Shown here piece after piece: positions 6,102 through 6,973 of a stretch of 6,973 nucleotides of DNA. The notes under the pieces were generated by a model. That model had not been told where the DNA came from, made no database searches, and saw only the letters and a list, made by a program, of their open reading frames with translations. This DNA is from JAICNG01 sp035765135 (GTDB lineage Bacteria; Gemmatimonadota; Gemmatimonadetes; Gemmatimonadales; Gemmatimonadaceae), in assembly GCA_035765135.1 (NCBI GenBank), contig DASTYE010000092.1, positions 1 to 6,973 on the forward strand, written 5' to 3'. The position numbers and the translations under genes were made by a program. The stretch's first letter is position 1; each line of letters begins with the position of its first letter.

Positions 6102-6182
6102 AACCAAACGAGGAACAACGATGAACGAGGAGTGAGGAATTCGATTTCCTCACTCCTCTTCGTTTCTCCTCGTTCGGTTTTT
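6102..6182 (+). terminator. Nested-hairpin terminator after the metalloprotease gene
   Basis: Outer arms 6102-6114 and 6167-6179 pair over 13 positions with one mismatch. Inside them 6128-6139 and 6146-6157 pair perfectly over 12 bp with a 6-nt loop, and four more pairs (6124-6127 with 6161-6164) follow after a 3-nt bulge. A run of five T (6178-6182) ends the structure, which begins 1 nt after the stop codon. This is the form of an intrinsic terminator. AACGAGGA occurs twice directly and twice in inverted or near-inverted form, so alternative pairings exist. Confidence 0.75.
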
Positions 6183-6199
6183 GCACGTTCGCGGCGGTC

Positions 6200-6973
6200 A
6201 TGGACGAGCATCATGACGTCGCCATCGTCGGTGGCGGCCCGGCCGGGCTCACCGCGGCGCTGTTTCTCGCGCGCTACCTACACACGGTCGTGCTCATCGA
6301 CTCCCGCGATCCGCGAAACTGGGAAGCGCGCGGCATTCACGGCTATCTGGGGCTCCACGGGATCACACCGCCCGAGCTTCGTGAGCGTGGCCGCAAGGAG
6401 GCCGCGCGGTATGGCGCGGAGCTGGTCGACGGTTGTGTCAGCACGGTGCAGCGGGAAGAAGAGGATCGTTTCATTACGTCGCTCGAGAACGGTCGAACGT
6501 TCACGTCGCGACGCTTGATGCTGGCGATCGGCATCAAGGATGTGTGGCCGGCCATAGCAGGGTTGGACCAGTGCTACGGGCAGACGGTGCATCACTGCCC
6601 CGACTGTGACGGCTACGAGGCGCGGGACAGGCGCACGGTGGTCATCGCATCGGGAAGGAGCGCCGTCGGCATGGCGCTCTCGCTCACGACGTGGACGCGC
6701 GACATCGTGATCTGCACGAACGGGAAGCCGGCCGGCATCGAGCCGCGCGAGCGCAGCAAGCTCGACGTGCTCAGGATCCCGGTTCTCGAACAAGCGGTGC
6801 GGCACATCGAAGCGGACGGCCCGGAGGTGCGTGCGCTCGCGCTCGCGGACGGCACGCAGCTGGAGTGTGACCGCATCTTTTTCTCGATTGGCCATTACCC
6901 GGCGGATGATCTTGGCGTGCAGCTGGGGTGCAAGCGGGATGAAGAGGGCCTGATCGTCGTCGACGACAAGTGC
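6200..6973 (+). CDS. Thioredoxin-reductase-like NAD(P)/FAD-dependent oxidoreductase, partial
   Basis: The first 258 residues are present; the gene continues past the right edge. DVAIVGGGPAGLTAALFLAR (6-25) is the FAD-binding Rossmann motif. HHCPDCDGYE (131-140) gives a redox-active pair Cys133/Cys136 with CPDC instead of the CATC of standard TrxB, as in the low-molecular-weight TrxR-like/GliT-like branch. The NAD(P) loop follows as VVIASGRSAVGMALSL (about 147-162) and is degenerate relative to GxGxxA. FFSIGHYPADDLGV (227-240) matches the late conserved IG segment before the final FAD site, which lies outside the window. It likely transfers electrons from NAD(P)H through FAD to a disulfide substrate in the cytoplasm; the partner is unknown. 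The ATG at 6200 lies only 17 nt after the hairpin's T-run and has at most a weak Shine-Dalgarno (GCGGCGG). Confidence 0.88.
   Translation, partial: MDEHHDVAIVGGGPAGLTAALFLARYLHTVVLIDSRDPRNWEARGIHGYLGLHGITPPELRERGRKEAARYGAELVDGCVSTVQREEEDRFITSLENGRTFTSRRLMLAIGIKDVWPAIAGLDQCYGQTVHHCPDCDGYEARDRRTVVIASGRSAVGMALSLTTWTRDIVICTNGKPAGIEPRERSKLDVLRIPVLEQAVRHIEADGPEVRALALADGTQLECDRIFFSIGHYPADDLGVQLGCKRDEEGLIVVDDKC

Overview
The window is GC-rich, densely packed bacterial DNA. Gemmatimonadota or a similar soil phylum is my best guess. It rests on the style of the metalloprotease and the DUF6929-type protein, on strong G/C preference at third codon positions, and on starts with weak or no Shine-Dalgarno. 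There is no rRNA or marker gene, so this stays an inference.

Minus strand, read from 4401 down to 1, is a co-directional cluster that looks like quinone/catechol and electrophile detoxification. It runs: DoxX membrane protein (4401-3943); two-domain VOC dioxygenase of CatE type (3946-3038, ATGA overlap with DoxX); an intergenic block of inverted 9-bp repeats (about 2853-3057); LLM-class flavin oxidoreductase (2850-1804); DUF6929-type protein (1804-770, TAATG overlap); a 39-nt gap holding a complete promoter with a 12-bp palindromic operator; MarR-type regulator (730-251); and the first 84 residues of a ring-cleaving dioxygenase of MhqO/LinE type (254 to beyond base 1, ATGA overlap with MarR). 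The DoxX-CatE pair resembles Bacillus subtilis catDE, and the MarR-dioxygenase pair resembles its mhqR/mhqO system. Here both types sit together with an LLM oxidoreductase and a DUF6929 protein.

Plus strand, from 4565 to the end, carries unrelated genes: a 92-residue protein I do not recognise (4565-4843); a decayed alpha/beta-hydrolase remnant with a frameshift (about 4940-5280); a secreted or membrane-anchored matrixin-like zinc metalloprotease (5312-6100); a long cruciform-type hairpin with a T-run (6102-6182); and the first 258 residues of a thioredoxin-reductase-like NAD(P)/FAD oxidoreductase with a CPDC active site (6200 to beyond the end).

I find no wholly new system. The points most worth following are the inverted-repeat block with a mirrored variant unit, the tiny promoter/operator that implies a leaderless MarR mRNA, and the placing of a DUF6929 protein inside an apparent electrophile-stress cluster.
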